In this document: positions 18,929 to 26,770 of the stretch, piece by piece
How the letters are laid out: the number at the start of each line of letters is the position of its first letter
Position numbering within the stretch: the first letter of the stretch is position 1
Assembly (NCBI RefSeq): GCF_031157525.1
Contig: NZ_JAVIXR010000003.1
Span: 248,001-312,000 of the forward strand
Length of the DNA: 64,000 bases
Origin: Marinobacter sediminicola
GTDB taxonomy: Bacteria > Pseudomonadota > Gammaproteobacteria > Pseudomonadales > Oleiphilaceae
Direction of reading: 5' to 3'
Made by a program: the position numbers and the translations under genes
The notes under the pieces: generated by a model
Databases searched by the model: none
The model's input: the letters and a program-made list of their open reading frames with translations, nothing else
Told to the model about the DNA's origin: nothing

Positions 18929-19546
18929 TCAGGGATTAGGATGGCCGGCAGAGCGCCGATCATCGTAAGGAGGCTCAACAGCCCTGGGAAAACGGAATAG
19001 GTAGGTGGTGCAACGCGTGGCGCGTGACAGCAGCGCAATCATCACGAACACCAGCCCCAGAGGCAGCATACTTTTGAATATAAACCGGTAAGGCAATCCG
19101 CTAGGTGCCTGGGAATGCTCTGTGTAAATCCATGCTGTCCAGGCGTAGGGCACCAGAGCACTGATCATCAGCGCAATGATGGGCAGCGCCAGCAGCACAA
19201 TCCCCAAAAGCTCGATAATGGCCTGGGCTTTGGGGCTGAACTTCTCTTTCAGCACATCAACACGAACGTGGTCGTCCCGCACAACCGCATAGCCCAGGGT
19301 GAGCATGGTTGCAGTTCCGAAGAGGTGCCAGGACAACTCCTCAAGGGCAATAGAGCCTTGAGATAGCGCATAGCGGGAAAACACGTTGATCAAGATAACG
19401 ATCAGCACAGCAATCCATAACCAGGACGCCAGACGGCCAACAGCAACAACCAATCGATCTAGATGCCGGGATAAAGCATTGACTGGCAGCGAATCAGTAT
19501 CGAATGTCGGGGCATGCTTATCCCCTGAGACATTAGTATCGGTCAC
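18929..19546 (-). CDS. dctQ: TRAP transporter small permease (DctQ)
   Basis: A 205-residue protein with four membrane helices, the DctQ partner of DctM. The family pattern LEELSWHLFGTATMLTLGYAVVRDDHVRVDVL is recognisable in parts. The start is a GTG at 19546 with GAGG six bases upstream. It lies between the binding protein and large permease genes of the same operon. Confidence 0.93.
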   Translation of the reverse strand: MTDTNVSGDKHAPTFDTDSLPVNALSRHLDRLVVAVGRLASWLWIAVLIVILINVFSRYALSQGSIALEELSWHLFGTATMLTLGYAVVRDDHVRVDVLKEKFSPKAQAIIELLGIVLLALPIIALMISALVPYAWTAWIYTEHSQAPSGLPYRFIFKSMLPLGLVFVMIALLSRATRCTTYLFRFPRAVEPPYDDRRSAGHPNP

Positions 19547-19625
19547 AAAAACCTCGGATTTTCCGGATGCAGGGAAGGAAGCGGGCAGCGTTCAACCGTT
19601 ACCCGCAATGAACATCATCCGTTGA

Positions 19626-20711
19626 TCAGTCGTACTTGTAGAAATCCCGTGGCAGATAGCCATTGGAGTGCCATATAGAGTGATGCTCCATAAATTCACG
19701 CTGACTGGTCAGTACGCGATTGAACATTTCATCTTTGGCAGCAATTTCATCCAACACCTCATTCGTGACCTTTTGCAGCTCACGCAGTACCGGCTCTGGC
19801 AGAGTCTGGGCGTTTACGCCTTCTTTCTCGTACTCGCGCAGTGCTGTTGGCTGGGCCCACTCACTCTGTGCAAACCCTTTAAGCGTGGCAGACTCGCAAC
19901 CCATTTCGATAAGCGCGCGGCTCTGCGGCTCCAGCTTCTCCCAAACATCTTTGTTCACCAACAGGTGGGAGGTGGTCAGAGTTTGGTGCCAACCGGGCAT
20001 GATGTAGTTTTTGATAATTTGGTCCAGGCCCAGCATCTTGTCGATGGCGGGCTGAGAAAACTCAGTTGCATCAATCGTTTTGCGCTCTAGCGCCTGATAG
20101 ATTTCGCCGCCTGGAACCATGGTTACGGAAGCGCCGAGCTTCTCCAGAACCTTGCCACCAATACCGGCAAAGCGGATTTTCAGGCCGTCAAAATCTTCCA
20201 CGCCCTTGATTGGATTAGCGAACCAGCCTGCGCCTTCAGGGCCAATGATGCTGCACAGCATGGGGTGGATGTTGCGTTTGGCATAGATTTCTTCCAGCAA
20301 CGCACGGCCATCGCCCTCGTAATACCAGGCCAGATAAGCAGGCGGTTCCATGTTGAAAGGGGCACCGGAATACAACGGCAAGGCGGGAATGGTGCCCTGA
20401 TCGTAACCAACCCAGGTGTAGCCTGCGGGGTATTTACCACCACCTACGGCATCCATGATTTCAAACGGTGGAACCAGTTCGTTCGGCTCATAGTAACGCA
20501 GCTGAATATCACCACCGGATATGGCTTTGAGATTTTCGGTCAGGTGTTTTACAGGCGTTGTGAGCCCTATAAGGTGTGAAGGGAAAGCCAGAGGCACCTG
20601 CCAGCGAACTTTTTCTGCAGCTAGAGCATTGCTGCTGACCAAGGCGCCAGTCATAAACGCAGCAGCAATGATACCCAGTGTCAAACCCGATAGCTTATGT
20701 TTGATAGACAT
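19626..20711 (-). CDS. dctP: TRAP transporter substrate-binding protein (DctP family)
   Basis: A 361-residue periplasmic binding protein. Residues 1-31 are a signal peptide ending SSNALAAEK. The mature part has the DctP/DctP7 pattern with the carboxylate-binding arginine region FDGLKIRFAGIGGKV and KTIDATEFSQPAIDKML. It resembles the branch of TRAP binding proteins annotated for mannitol/chloroaromatic or 2-oxo acids, so the sequence does not fix the ligand. The operon with bdhA and aacS suggests 3-hydroxybutyrate. It is the first gene after a sigma-54 promoter, with a palindrome-rich leader of about 180 bases. Confidence 0.93.
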   Translation of the reverse strand: MSIKHKLSGLTLGIIAAAFMTGALVSSNALAAEKVRWQVPLAFPSHLIGLTTPVKHLTENLKAISGGDIQLRYYEPNELVPPFEIMDAVGGGKYPAGYTWVGYDQGTIPALPLYSGAPFNMEPPAYLAWYYEGDGRALLEEIYAKRNIHPMLCSIIGPEGAGWFANPIKGVEDFDGLKIRFAGIGGKVLEKLGASVTMVPGGEIYQALERKTIDATEFSQPAIDKMLGLDQIIKNYIMPGWHQTLTTSHLLVNKDVWEKLEPQSRALIEMGCESATLKGFAQSEWAQPTALREYEKEGVNAQTLPEPVLRELQKVTNEVLDEIAAKDEMFNRVLTSQREFMEHHSIWHSNGYLPRDFYKYD

Positions 20712-20739
20712 GAAGATGATCCTTCTTGTTGTTGTAGTC

Positions 20740-20764
20740 GGTCCGGACCACTTTGGTCCGGACC
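20740..20764. repeat. Tandem palindromes in the dctP leader
   Basis: GGTCCGGACC occurs twice (20740-20749 and 20755-20764) separated by ACTTT. Each is self-complementary and the pair can also fold into one hairpin. It lies 30-55 bases before the dctP start, inside the transcript expected from the sigma-54 promoter, so it may act in RNA or as a repressor site. Confidence 0.6.
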
Positions 20765-20899
20765 TCTTTGGCTCAGTAAGCCCAGGCAGAAATCACGCCA
20801 GAAAAATCAGAAGAAAGTTGGCAATGGTATATCAGGGGTCTTACTTTTGGCGCCAGCCTTTATTTCTGAATTGTTCTGACGTCCTGCACTTGGGATAAA

Positions 20900-20914
20900 G
20901 CAGAGCCCATGCCA
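20900..20914 (-). promoter_or_regulatory. Sigma-54 promoter of the TRAP-bdhA-aacS operon
   Basis: Reading leftward, TGGCATGGGCTCTGC matches TGGCAC-N5-TTGC with the invariant GG and GC exactly ten bases apart. It lies about 190 bases before dctP and 64 bases from the nearest upstream palindrome. A sigma-54 activator gene is adjacent. Confidence 0.8.
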
Positions 20915-20977
20915 ATAATTTTTTTCCCTTAAATATCAAACGCATAAAAACAAACTTAAAACTGCGCCGAATATGAT

Positions 20978-20995
20978 CGTCCGGAAATCAGGACA
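20978..20995. promoter_or_regulatory. Activator-binding palindrome, proximal site for dctP
   Basis: CGTCCGGAAATCAGGACA matches TGTCC-N8-GGACA except at the first base. It lies 64 bases upstream of the sigma-54 promoter, a typical place for an enhancer site of a sigma-54 activator. Confidence 0.75.
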
Positions 20996-21040
20996 GCATT
21001 GAACTCTGGTCGTACGTGCTTGTACTGATACCAAGACACC

Positions 21041-21058
21041 TGTCCGGAAATCAGGACA
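21041..21058. promoter_or_regulatory. Activator-binding palindrome, distal site for dctP
   Basis: TGTCCGGAAATCAGGACA, a full TGTCC-N8-GGACA palindrome identical in its centre to the site at 20978. It overlaps the last codons of the sigma-54 regulator gene (stop at 21051). Confidence 0.8.
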
Positions 21059-22496
21059 TTTTTGCCAGCTTCTCGTAAAGTACCGAGCGGGAGATACCCA
21101 GTAACTTGGCCGCCTGAGTGCGGTTACCCCGGCTCGCAACCAAAGCCTCTTCAACCGCTTGGGCTTCTGCCTCAGCCAATATGCTGGCCAAGGGCCGAAT
21201 AGGGCGCGGTGTGATTCGGGAAGCTGGGCCCGCGCTGCTGCGGGGCAACACTTTGAACATGGCATCTGCATCCAGTACGCCGCCCTCCTCACTCATGGTC
21301 AGGGCTCGCTCAAGCACATTACGCAGCTCACGGATATTGCCCGGCCAATCGTAGCTGGCCAAAGCCGCTACGCCGGCATCGGTAATTTCCGCACGCATAT
21401 CCAGCCCCTCGCTAATTTCCCAAAGCAAGGTTTCGCAAAGCAACCCCAGGTCCGCAAGACGGTCCCTCAGCGGTGGTATGGGGATTTCCAGCACATTAAG
21501 CCGGTAATACAGATCTGAGCGAAAACTGCCGTCGGCAATCATCGCCTCAAGATTGCGACTGGTTGCCGCGATAACCCGGACATCAACCTCTGTCACCTTA
21601 TTCGAGCCCAGAGGCTCAACTTCGCCTTCCTGCAGAACGCGCAAAAGTTTGGCCTGAAGCGGCAATGGCATGTCGCCCACTTCGTCCAGAAACAGCGTGC
21701 CTCCGTTAGCCAGCTGAAACTTCCCTTCTCGCAGTTTGCGATCGGCACCGGTATAGGCACCCGGTGCCACACCAAAGAATTCGGCTTCCAGCAGATTGTC
21801 GGGAATCGCTGCCACGTTCACGCCCACAAACGGCTTCTCGGAGCGGCTGGATACAGAATGAATCGCTTGGGCCAGCACCTCTTTGCCAGTACCTGTTTCA
21901 CCCAGTACCAGTACAGCCATTTCACGTCCGGCGGCAAGCCGCGCGCGGCGCTTGACTTCGAGGGCTCCGGGGCTGGCGCCAACAAAATCTCCAAGGCTAT
22001 AACGCGTACCCCGGGATTTTTTTGCCAGAGCCTTGCGAGCCGCGGCCAGGTCCTGATGCAGGCGCCGGTATTTACTGACCAGGGGGGTAAGTGGTTGCAG
22101 GTCGTCGTAAAGCACAAACGCCACAGCGCCCTCAATCTCGCCGGCATTGTCATAGTATGGCAGCCGGGTAACCACTAGTTGTTGCTGTTGATACTCCATA
22201 ATATCCAGCAACAGCGGTTTGCCGGTTTCCACAACTTCAGGCATGCGGGTTTCGGGAATAACCTGGCGCACCTGGCGGCCAATCACATCTGCCGGATCTT
22301 TCAAGCCCAACAACTCGGAATAGCTCACGTTTATCCAGGTAATGCGGGACTCGCGATCAACGGCAATCGCCCCTGCGCTGGCCTCCTCAAACATGGGAAA
22401 GAGTGCTTCGATTAGCTCCCGGGTAAGCCCTTTCTTATTCTTCTCACCAAACAACTGTGCCATGTAGTGCTTACCGCCAGAGTCAGTTTCATTCAT
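21051..22496 (-). CDS. Sigma-54-dependent activator (PAS, AAA+, Fis-type HTH), HbcR-like
   Basis: A 481-residue enhancer-binding protein. About residues 30-150 form a PAS-like sensory domain (GAIAVDRESRITWINVSYSELLG). The AAA+ domain has Walker A GETGTGKE (199-206), the sigma-54 contact loop GAYTGA (246-251, with Tyr for the usual Phe) and Walker B GGTLFLDEVGD. The C-terminal helix-turn-helix is NRTQAAKLLGISRSVLYEKL. It resembles the Pseudomonas aeruginosa HbcR (PA2005) group known to activate 3-hydroxybutyrate catabolism with RpoN. It sits between the two sigma-54 promoters it most likely controls. The ligand sensed by the PAS domain is not evident. Confidence 0.93.
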   Translation of the reverse strand: MNETDSGGKHYMAQLFGEKNKKGLTRELIEALFPMFEEASAGAIAVDRESRITWINVSYSELLGLKDPADVIGRQVRQVIPETRMPEVVETGKPLLLDIMEYQQQQLVVTRLPYYDNAGEIEGAVAFVLYDDLQPLTPLVSKYRRLHQDLAAARKALAKKSRGTRYSLGDFVGASPGALEVKRRARLAAGREMAVLVLGETGTGKEVLAQAIHSVSSRSEKPFVGVNVAAIPDNLLEAEFFGVAPGAYTGADRKLREGKFQLANGGTLFLDEVGDMPLPLQAKLLRVLQEGEVEPLGSNKVTEVDVRVIAATSRNLEAMIADGSFRSDLYYRLNVLEIPIPPLRDRLADLGLLCETLLWEISEGLDMRAEITDAGVAALASYDWPGNIRELRNVLERALTMSEEGGVLDADAMFKVLPRSSAGPASRITPRPIRPLASILAEAEAQAVEEALVASRGNRTQAAKLLGISRSVLYEKLAKMS

Positions 22497-22509
22497 CGTG
22501 AAAGCCCTG

Positions 22510-22530
22510 ACATCCGGCGATGCCGGATGT
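22510..22530. repeat. Inverted repeat just upstream of the sigma-54 regulator
   Basis: ACATCCGGC and GCCGGATGT flank GAT, giving an exact 9-base inverted repeat 14 bases before the regulator start. Its spacing differs from the TGTCC-N8-GGACA sites, so it is either an autoregulatory operator of another protein or a leader hairpin. Confidence 0.5.
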
Positions 22531-22601
22531 TCTGTCAGAAGTATATGGCCCCCTCCGCAAGGTGAGCAAATGGGAGGGGACGGGGGACGGCCCGAACGCC
22601 G

Positions 22602-24633
22602 TCAATCAGGTATGATTAACTCACTACCAATCAGCCGGATAAGGTCTGCCTCTGGCGGCTGTGATGCAATCTGCGGAAGGTTGCTCTGGGCCAGCGGTGT
22701 TGCATCGCCTCGCGGCGTGGCCCGAACAACCTGGCTTGGCGGCAACGGCGTGTCGTTGGTCAAGCGATCCCAAACCAGATCCAGAGCCTGGAAATCGTAG
22801 TGATGCAGCGGCACATAGCTGGCGCCAATCGCTGGGAATCCGTTCAGAACGTCCAGGTGATGGGCGTTGAGCACTTCGTAGTAACGGAGTTCGCTGCCAA
22901 CTCCCTCCACTTGCCGGTTAAGCCCAAAATAGGGCCGGGAAGTGTGGTTGATAGGCAAAATAGCATCCGACCGCCCCGTCACAAATACAGCCGGCTTGCC
23001 GCGAAGATCCCCGGTAGCCCTGATCTCTTCAATACCATCAGCGATGGCTTCGGCTAGCTCTGCTTCAGCTCCCGTCAGCGCATCGCCAGTGATCGCATCA
23101 CGACCCAAGGCCAGACCGTGCAAGCACAACAATGCATCAAGACCATAATCCGTAAGGCCGCTGCTGGGGGATTTGCTGACAGTCAGTAGAGTCGACGGAA
23201 CCACGGCGTCATCGTAAACAATATTAACCTTTGCAGTGGGCGGAATACCGTTGCTGACTGCAAATGCTGCGGCTTCCTGAACCGGGGTAAGCGGAGTTAC
23301 TGCCCCAGTACCATCCGTCGCAGCCAGGCTAAGCCCGCACACACGATCCTCCACACCCGCGCGGCCATAGGCGTTGGCATAGGTCATGGAAATGCTCTGA
23401 GCTACGTTGGAGGCAAAGTGTATGGGAGCCTGTAACCAGCCCCTTAAGCGCCAATGAGGTGCAGATATTCTCGCCAATAGCTTGCGGGTTATACGCAGCG
23501 TTCAATGGTGCAATATCACGAATAGCCGGCGCCTGATTGGCGCAACCCTGGTACACCGCAAGTGCTGTGGTGTATTCCAGCAGGCTACGACTGTGCTCAA
23601 CAATGGGCGTATCGCTACCCTGCACAATGGTGAAATTGGTACTTACAGCCGGGTTCACGTTGGGCTCTGATACCGCCACGCCGTCAATCAACCCTTTTGT
23701 ATCCTGCTCCGCCGCGCGAACCGATGAACCACCGCCGTTGGAAACACTGGAGGCTATAACCAAAGTGTTTTCCGGCGTAATAACACGGGTGTTGTCATCA
23801 CTGCCAAACTGTTTGTTAAGCACCCAGAACCCAAACTCAACAGACTGAAGAACATGGCGCCCCCAGTCGGCTTCCGGGTTGGTTTTCGAGTGAGCATGCT
23901 TCCAGGCAAATCGATCCGGCCAATCTGCATTGAAATCATTCCGCTGGCTGGCCGTGAGATCCGCGCGAAACTGAACAGATTCATCAGTAGACGAGAGCGT
24001 ACCGTCGATACGCTGCGCGGTATTGGTTTCCAAGTTATGGGCGCCGGTGCCACTACCTTTATCGGTATAGACCACGGCACAGCCCTTTTTCAGACCCCAC
24101 TCGCCGGCTGTACCAATCGCCCCATAAATTCCCCGGGAGCCGGACGAAGGAGCGGTGATCATGCATGGGTTTTGAACATCAAAGCTGTCAGGAACCTGAG
24201 CCATAACCGTAACAGGCACACTACTGCCGTTAACGGTCATAAACGCCAGGTATTCATGGCCCGGAATCAGGCCTTCTGTTTGATTGCCGACACCGGGGCC
24301 AAAAAACTCGCCATAACCACCGCCTGGGGATGTATCCACAAGCGCCCGGTAGTTATTGTAAATCGCAAGCTGACGCAGTTCAGCCGGAGAGGGGTTAAGC
24401 GGATCAGAAAACGCAGGTGCTGTGGCACTGTCAAGGCCCGTAGCTCCGAGGCCGGCTGTTAGAAGATCGTCAGTCACGCCGTCATATTGGGTGTGCAGTA
24501 TGTCACCCTGGATAAATTCAGGCGGTTGGTTTACCTCAGGTGGGTTGTTGTTATTGCTGTCACTACTGTCATTGCAGGCACTCAGGGCGATGCCTGTCAC
24601 GCCGATTAGCGTACAGATCATGATACGTTTCAT
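22602..24633 (-). pseudogene. 3-hydroxybutyrate-oligomer hydrolase, disrupted by an out-of-frame deletion
   Basis: Two overlapping frames together make one D-(-)-3-hydroxybutyrate oligomer hydrolase. The first part (ATG 24633 with AAGGA upstream, in-frame stop at 23329) has a lipoprotein signal (TGIALSAC) and the nucleophile region SNGGGSS. The second part (from about 23435 to 22602, another frame) has [11 protein letters not shown] and the catalytic-His region [11 protein letters not shown]. At the junction, [12 protein letters not shown] of frame one and [10 protein letters not shown] of frame two are read from the same bases (about 23428-23445). Family members as I recall them have some 20-25 residues between these motifs, so a segment of roughly 60-75 bases, not a multiple of three, appears to be missing. 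A sigma-54 promoter and two activator palindromes upstream are intact. An assembly error is the alternative. Confidence 0.8.
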
Positions 24634-24668
24634 GGGTCGTTCCTTGTTTTTTGTTGTTAAGAACACGT

Positions 24669-24683
24669 CCGGGCCCAAGGCCC
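24669..24683. repeat. Leader hairpin of the oligomer hydrolase
   Basis: CGGGCC and GGCCCG separated by CAA form a compact hairpin between the sigma-54 promoter and the hydrolase start. Its place mirrors the palindromes in the dctP leader. Confidence 0.4.
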
Positions 24684-24697
24684 GAATCAACCCACAT

Positions 24698-24712
24698 GCG
24701 CTTCCTGTGCCA
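24698..24712 (-). promoter_or_regulatory. Sigma-54 promoter of the oligomer hydrolase
   Basis: Reading leftward, TGGCACAGGAAGCGC has a perfect -24 element TGGCAC, with GG and GC ten bases apart. It lies 65 bases before the hydrolase ATG and 63 bases from the proximal activator palindrome. Confidence 0.8.
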
Positions 24713-24774
24713 TTATTTTATCTTTATGTTTTTATTAGTAATTTTTATAATTCATCGAATACACTGACGGATTT

Positions 24775-24792
24775 TGTCCGACTTCCCGGACA
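24775..24792. promoter_or_regulatory. Activator-binding palindrome, proximal site for the hydrolase
   Basis: TGTCCGACTTCCCGGACA, an exact TGTCC-N8-GGACA site 63 bases upstream of the sigma-54 promoter. This is nearly the same distance as at dctP, although the central eight bases differ. Confidence 0.75.
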
Positions 24793-24860
24793 CTGCCATC
24801 CACGGGACAAACGAACAAAGGAGGGGGAGTAGTACTAACGAGCGGCGGCTTCAGCTTATT

Positions 24861-24878
24861 TGTCCTGAAAACAGGACA
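24861..24878. promoter_or_regulatory. Activator-binding palindrome, distal site for the hydrolase
   Basis: TGTCCTGAAAACAGGACA, a full palindrome whose centre resembles that of the dctP sites. A half-site TCGGACA follows at 24891. Confidence 0.78.
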
Positions 24879-24907
24879 CCGTAGCGATTTTCGGACATTC
24901 GGGAAAA

Positions 24908-25270
24908 TTAACCGATTCGGATAAACGGCAGCAGGCTAAAACCGGCAATCACAATAATTGCCAAACAGGCCGCCAGCGTGCGCACGGGTTTCTGCCGAAA
25001 CATGTACCAGATACCGCCGCCCTTGCCCTCCAGGCGTCTGGTTTCATAGGCTTCACGCTGGCTTTGTGTGCGCTGGTACTGGTATTCATGGAGTATGGCT
25101 TTGGCCCTTTCGGCTTCTTCCGTATCGTGTACCCAGAAGCCACCCATACTGATACCCCAGCGACTAGGTGGGGTCTCGTAATAGCGCACGTCGTGGGCCT
25201 CGAACAAAGCCCGGATTTCTTCGGCTTCATCATCTGGCACGTGGCGCAAATTCATCAAATGGTGGGGCAT
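24908..25270 (-). CDS. Small C-terminally anchored membrane protein (DUF6164-like)
   Basis: A 120-residue protein. Residues about 5-60 form a compact alpha-beta domain (LRHVPDDEAEEIRALFEAHDV, RWGISMGGFWVHD), followed by a charged helix and one membrane segment near the C-terminus (TLAACLAIIVIAGFSLLPFI). It resembles the family I recall as DUF6164, similar in outline to signal-transducing DUF2007 proteins. Function unknown. It is divergent from the DUF2868 gene, with 87 bases between starts. Confidence 0.8.
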   Translation of the reverse strand: MPHHLMNLRHVPDDEAEEIRALFEAHDVRYYETPPSRWGISMGGFWVHDTEEAERAKAILHEYQYQRTQSQREAYETRRLEGKGGGIWYMFRQKPVRTLAACLAIIVIAGFSLLPFIRIG

Positions 25271-25357
25271 GACAACTCGTTATCTGGTATCAAATGGGGT
25301 AATGCCGATATTCTAACACCACAGACCCAAAGACCGAATTCATCACCGGAACCGTTC

Positions 25358-26770
25358 ATGACTGATCACTCCCTCCGCTTGTTGCTGGATTTTGATGCCT
25401 GCGCCCAAAGAGACAAGGGCCAGGCGCCGGCATTTTTGCACCGGCGGGATCGCAAGTTTGCCCTGACCTGCGAGCAACAAGGGGTAACCCCTACCCCGAA
25501 ACGCTGGCTGGCCCATATCAACCACCTGAGTGGCCCGGGTGCTGGCACGCCCCCCTCGGCGGGCACTCTGCGCTTCTGGCAGCGGATCAACAGCGGTTTC
25601 ATGGTTGCGGGCACGGTGTTTGGATTAATTGCCATGATTGGCTTGCTGTTTTACGACGGTGGCCAACGCATAAACGTGACCGTTATTGTTGCCTTTGTCG
25701 CCTTTCAGCTATTACTGGCAGTAGTGACCACAGTTCAGTCTCTCGTTGGTTGGCAACCCTGGGGGGCGCTGCTCCGGCGCTTTCACAACAATCCGGAAAC
25801 GACGGTTACCACCAAGCTTCAGCCAGTGCTCATGGCTCGGGCCGCGCAGCTGGGCGGGCTGTGCTTTGCCCTTGCCGGTCTCGCGACGTTACTTGTTATG
25901 GTGGTGCTGCAGGACCTGGCGTTCGGCTGGAGCACCACTCTTGAAACCGATGCCAGCCGTTATCACAGTCTGATTGCGGCGATGGCGACACCTTGGGCCG
26001 CGATTTGGCCGGCCGCTGCACCGGATTTGGCGCTTGTGGAATCCACACGTTTTTTCCGTGCCAGTGCGGGCGCGGGCAGCATGGAGCCGGCACGCTGGGG
26101 CCAGTGGTGGCCCTTTATCGCCATGCTCTGGACAACTTGGGCGCTACTGCCCCGACTTGCTCTTGCCCTTTTGTCGGGCGTATTGATAAGGCGCAAGGCT
26201 CGACAACTGCTGGCAAACCACCCAGCCAGACGGGCGTTGCTTTATCGCATGGAAACCCCGGCTCTGGATACAGGAAACGAACACAACGACGCCTCGGACT
26301 TACCGGATACACACACCCAACTCAAGCTACAACCCTTGCCGGACGCCAGCATTGTGCTGTGTTGGGCCGGCGCCGGCGACCCGGAGCTGCCGGATGCCCT
26401 TAGCAGCGGCAAAAGCCTGATTGTCAAAGCAGGTGGCCGGCTGACCCTCGAAGAAGACCGGCAAACGCTGAAGCAAGTAGCCGAGCAACTGGCACAGGAA
26501 TCGGGCCGCTCCGTTATTCTGGTTGTTCGTAGTTGGGAACCACCCACCGGAGAGCTGGAAGACTTTCTGACCAGTGCAAGAGAGCTATGGCCAAAGGATG
26601 TCCGGATCGCTTTGCTGCCACTGGCCACCCACATTGAGCAGGAACCAGATGTACATCAGGTTCAGCAATGGCTGAGATTTGCCAAGCGGGCCGGGCCAGA
26701 ATTTATAATGGTCAGCCTGATACCGGCTCATGGAGCAGTTCCCGGTATGAACGGGGGAGTTATGGAATGA
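25358..26770 (+). CDS. DUF2868 membrane protein
   Basis: A 470-residue protein. An N-terminal hydrophilic part (MTDHSLRLLLDFDACAQRD) is followed by hydrophobic segments at about residues 80-100, 108-128, 165-190 and 250-277, then a cytoplasmic-type C-terminal domain (SIVLCWAGAGDPELPDAL, SVILVVRSWEPPTGELEDF). This layout matches the DUF2868 family, which is normally encoded directly before a DUF3482 GTPase, as here. The start at 25358 is chosen over an upstream extension that overlaps the divergent gene. The stop overlaps the next start as ATGA. Biochemical role unknown. Confidence 0.88.
   Translation: MTDHSLRLLLDFDACAQRDKGQAPAFLHRRDRKFALTCEQQGVTPTPKRWLAHINHLSGPGAGTPPSAGTLRFWQRINSGFMVAGTVFGLIAMIGLLFYDGGQRINVTVIVAFVAFQLLLAVVTTVQSLVGWQPWGALLRRFHNNPETTVTTKLQPVLMARAAQLGGLCFALAGLATLLVMVVLQDLAFGWSTTLETDASRYHSLIAAMATPWAAIWPAAAPDLALVESTRFFRASAGAGSMEPARWGQWWPFIAMLWTTWALLPRLALALLSGVLIRRKARQLLANHPARRALLYRMETPALDTGNEHNDASDLPDTHTQLKLQPLPDASIVLCWAGAGDPELPDALSSGKSLIVKAGGRLTLEEDRQTLKQVAEQLAQESGRSVILVVRSWEPPTGELEDFLTSARELWPKDVRIALLPLATHIEQEPDVHQVQQWLRFAKRAGPEFIMVSLIPAHGAVPGMNGGVME

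Noticed and set aside
20978-21058. Two 18-base palindromes read as a transposon end or REP element
   Set aside because: They occur only upstream of sigma-54 promoters at fixed distances, which fits activator sites.
23329-23477. Programmed frameshift in the oligomer hydrolase
   Set aside because: No slippery sequence is visible, and the two frames encode motifs that should be some 20 residues apart, so a deletion explains the data better.
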